Below, piece by piece: positions 62,851 through 64,000 of a stretch of DNA of 64,000 nucleotides; the first letter of the stretch is position 1; each line of letters opens with the position of its first letter. A model generated the notes under the pieces. It was given only the letters and a program-made list of their open reading frames with translations, ran no database searches and was not told the DNA's origin. The stretch is taken from the NCBI GenBank assembly GCA_000531095.1, contig HG799464.1, positions 766,339-830,338 of the forward strand, read 5' to 3'. The DNA comes from Gemmata massiliana. Lineage in GTDB: Bacteria; Planctomycetota; Planctomycetia; Gemmatales; Gemmataceae. Position numbers and translations under genes: made by a program.

Positions 62851-64000
62851 ATGATCCGACCCGATCTGACCGACCCGTTCGGACCGACTCGCCGGCAGTT
62901 CATCCGCGAACTCGGCGGGAGCATGGGGCTACTCGGGCTGGCGAGCTACCTGCGCGCCACCGAACCATCGGCCGCCCCGGTGCCAACGGTCGCGTTGGGG
63001 AAGCCACACTTTAAGCCGCGTGCGAAGCGCGTCATTTTCCTGTTCATGGCGGGCGGGCCGTCGCACCTCGACACGTTCGACCCGAAACCGGTGCTCGCCA
63101 AACACACCGGTCAGCGCCCCGGCGCGGCCGACCTGCGCACCGAGCGCGTGACGGGCGGACTACTTCCCTCCCCCTTCAAGTTCCAACCGGGCGGGAAGTC
63201 CGGCCTGCCGGTGAGCGACCTGCTCCCGAATATCCGGGAGTGTGCGGACGAACTGTGCGTGCTTCGAGGCGTCCACGCGATCAACCCGAACCACTCGCCG
63301 GCCGCCAACTTCCTGGCCAGCGGGCGCATCGACGCGGTCCACCCCGGGATCGGGTCGTGGGTCTCTTACGGTCTGGGTTCCGAGAACGCGGACCTGCCCG
63401 GGTTCGTCTCGCTCGGGGGCGGGTTCGGTCAAGCGGGGTTCGAGCGGAGCGGGTACCTTCCCGGTCAGTTCCAAGCGACCCGCGTGGCGGCGTCGGAAAC
63501 CGACCCGGAGAAGATGATCCGGCACTTGCGAAACCCGAACATCAGCTCCGAGGACCAGAAGCGCCAGCTCGAAGCACTCCAGTCTCTCAACCGCACGCAC
63601 GCCGCGGCCAACGGTAACGACCCACAACTGGAAGCGCGCATCCGTGCGATGGAAACGGCGTTCCGGATGCAGTCCGCGGCCGGCGAAGCGTTCGACATTC
63701 GCCGCGAAACGGTCCGCGTGCGGGAAGCCTACGGGAACGGGGAGTTCGCACGCGGGTGCCTGCTCGCCCGGCGCCTCGTCGAGCGCGGCGTGCGGTTCGT
63801 GCAACTCTCGATCGGCGGCTGGGACCACCACGCCCGGATCAACAACGAATTGAAGAAGTTGTGCGGTACAATCGACCAACCGATCGCCGCGCTACTGAGG
63901 GACTTGCGCCAGCGCGGGCTTCTGGACGACACGCTGGTCGTTTGGGGCGGCGAGTTCGGGCGCACGCCGGTGTCGGAGAACGGCGACGGCCGGGACCACA
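62851..64000 (+). CDS. DUF1501 sulfatase-like exported protein (truncated by window end)
   Basis: The frame is open from the ATG at 62851 to the window end (383 codons). TRRQFIRELGGSMGLLGLAS is a twin-arginine signal. DUF1501 motifs: VIFLFMAGGPSHLDTFDPKP, GVHAINPNHSPAANFLASGR, VRFVQLSIGGWDHHARI and VVWGGEFGRTPVSE. The fold is alkaline-phosphatase/sulfatase-like, and the GGWDHH and EFGRTP elements supply putative metal ligands. It begins 15 bp after the DUF1549/1553 gene and is cotranscribed with it. The C-terminus lies outside the window. Confidence 0.93.
   Translation, partial: MIRPDLTDPFGPTRRQFIRELGGSMGLLGLASYLRATEPSAAPVPTVALGKPHFKPRAKRVIFLFMAGGPSHLDTFDPKPVLAKHTGQRPGAADLRTERVTGGLLPSPFKFQPGGKSGLPVSDLLPNIRECADELCVLRGVHAINPNHSPAANFLASGRIDAVHPGIGSWVSYGLGSENADLPGFVSLGGGFGQAGFERSGYLPGQFQATRVAASETDPEKMIRHLRNPNISSEDQKRQLEALQSLNRTHAAANGNDPQLEARIRAMETAFRMQSAAGEAFDIRRETVRVREAYGNGEFARGCLLARRLVERGVRFVQLSIGGWDHHARINNELKKLCGTIDQPIAALLRDLRQRGLLDDTLVVWGGEFGRTPVSENGDGRDH

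Overview
The window comes from a high-GC planctomycete, most likely a Gemmata-type member of the Gemmataceae. This is inferred from gene families rather than a database match: a planctomycete cytochrome c/DUF1549/DUF1553 protein next to a DUF1501 protein, a DUF1559 pseudopilin-like protein, two secreted squalene-cyclase-repeat proteins, a giant BatA/vWA protein followed by a DUF4175-like protein, an RRM protein with a glycine-rich tail, and PQQ-type beta-propellers. I found no rRNA or tRNA gene.

Layout. 1-5.5 kb is a minus-strand metal (probably copper) island. It holds a MerR regulator with a textbook MerR promoter, a Tat-exported Cys-rich four-helix copper-storage protein, a Met/Gly-rich protein, a Tyr-rich secreted protein, a small glycogen-binding-domain protein, a YHS/TRASH-like membrane-anchored protein and a Cys/His-rich secreted protein. 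Two genes here have broken frames. 6.2-9.6 kb is degraded: a multi-lesion beta-propeller pseudogene, a dead insertion sequence with a 102-bp internal duplication, and a zinc-ribbon gene abutting the insertion sequence. 9.6-12 kb holds thrS, whose terminator arm is duplicated, and a cupin gene. 12.2-23.5 kb is a plus-strand run of very large envelope proteins: a BatA-vWA fusion, a DUF4175-like coiled-coil protein, a Lys/Asp/Met-rich protein split into two ORFs, and a Tat-exported squalene-cyclase-repeat protein. 23.7-27.7 kb has an S41 protease, a hypothetical protein, nadC and birA.

27.9-38.6 kb looks like a carboxylic-acid reduction cluster: two adenylate-forming ligases, an aldehyde-dehydrogenase-fold reductase without the usual catalytic-Glu motif, an iron-type alcohol dehydrogenase, a beta-propeller, a Uma2 nuclease, a HemN-like radical SAM enzyme and a GcvH-like lipoyl carrier. 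A lipoprotein and a DUF1559 gene interrupt it on the other strand. Between the two ligases lies a near-exact loxP core with flanks matching the 454 Titanium paired-end linker, which I read as a probable assembly artefact.

38.6-42.9 kb has a NYN nuclease with two tandem copies of an uncharacterised domain, translationally coupled to a 4Fe-4S protein, then an HDOD protein. 43.1-44.1 kb has two small membrane-protein genes, each followed by a copy of one hairpin element, an arrangement that resembles integron cassettes. 44.4-53.5 kb has a second squalene-cyclase-repeat protein, hisA, an EF-G paralogue, an ExbB plus two GYF-like/ExbD fusions, an HD-GYP protein and a CPBP protease. 53.6-59.7 kb is mostly minus strand: a large membrane protein, an ATP-grasp glutathionylspermidine-synthase-like enzyme with a Gly-rich partner, a succinate-semialdehyde-type dehydrogenase, a small hypothetical protein and the RRM protein. 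The window ends in the PSD1/DUF1501 pair, the second member truncated by the window edge.

Two caveats run through the annotation. Several frames in the first 9 kb and around 21.7 kb are broken, and the linker-like sequence makes residual assembly error a live explanation for some of these. Family names are assigned by eye from motifs and composition.
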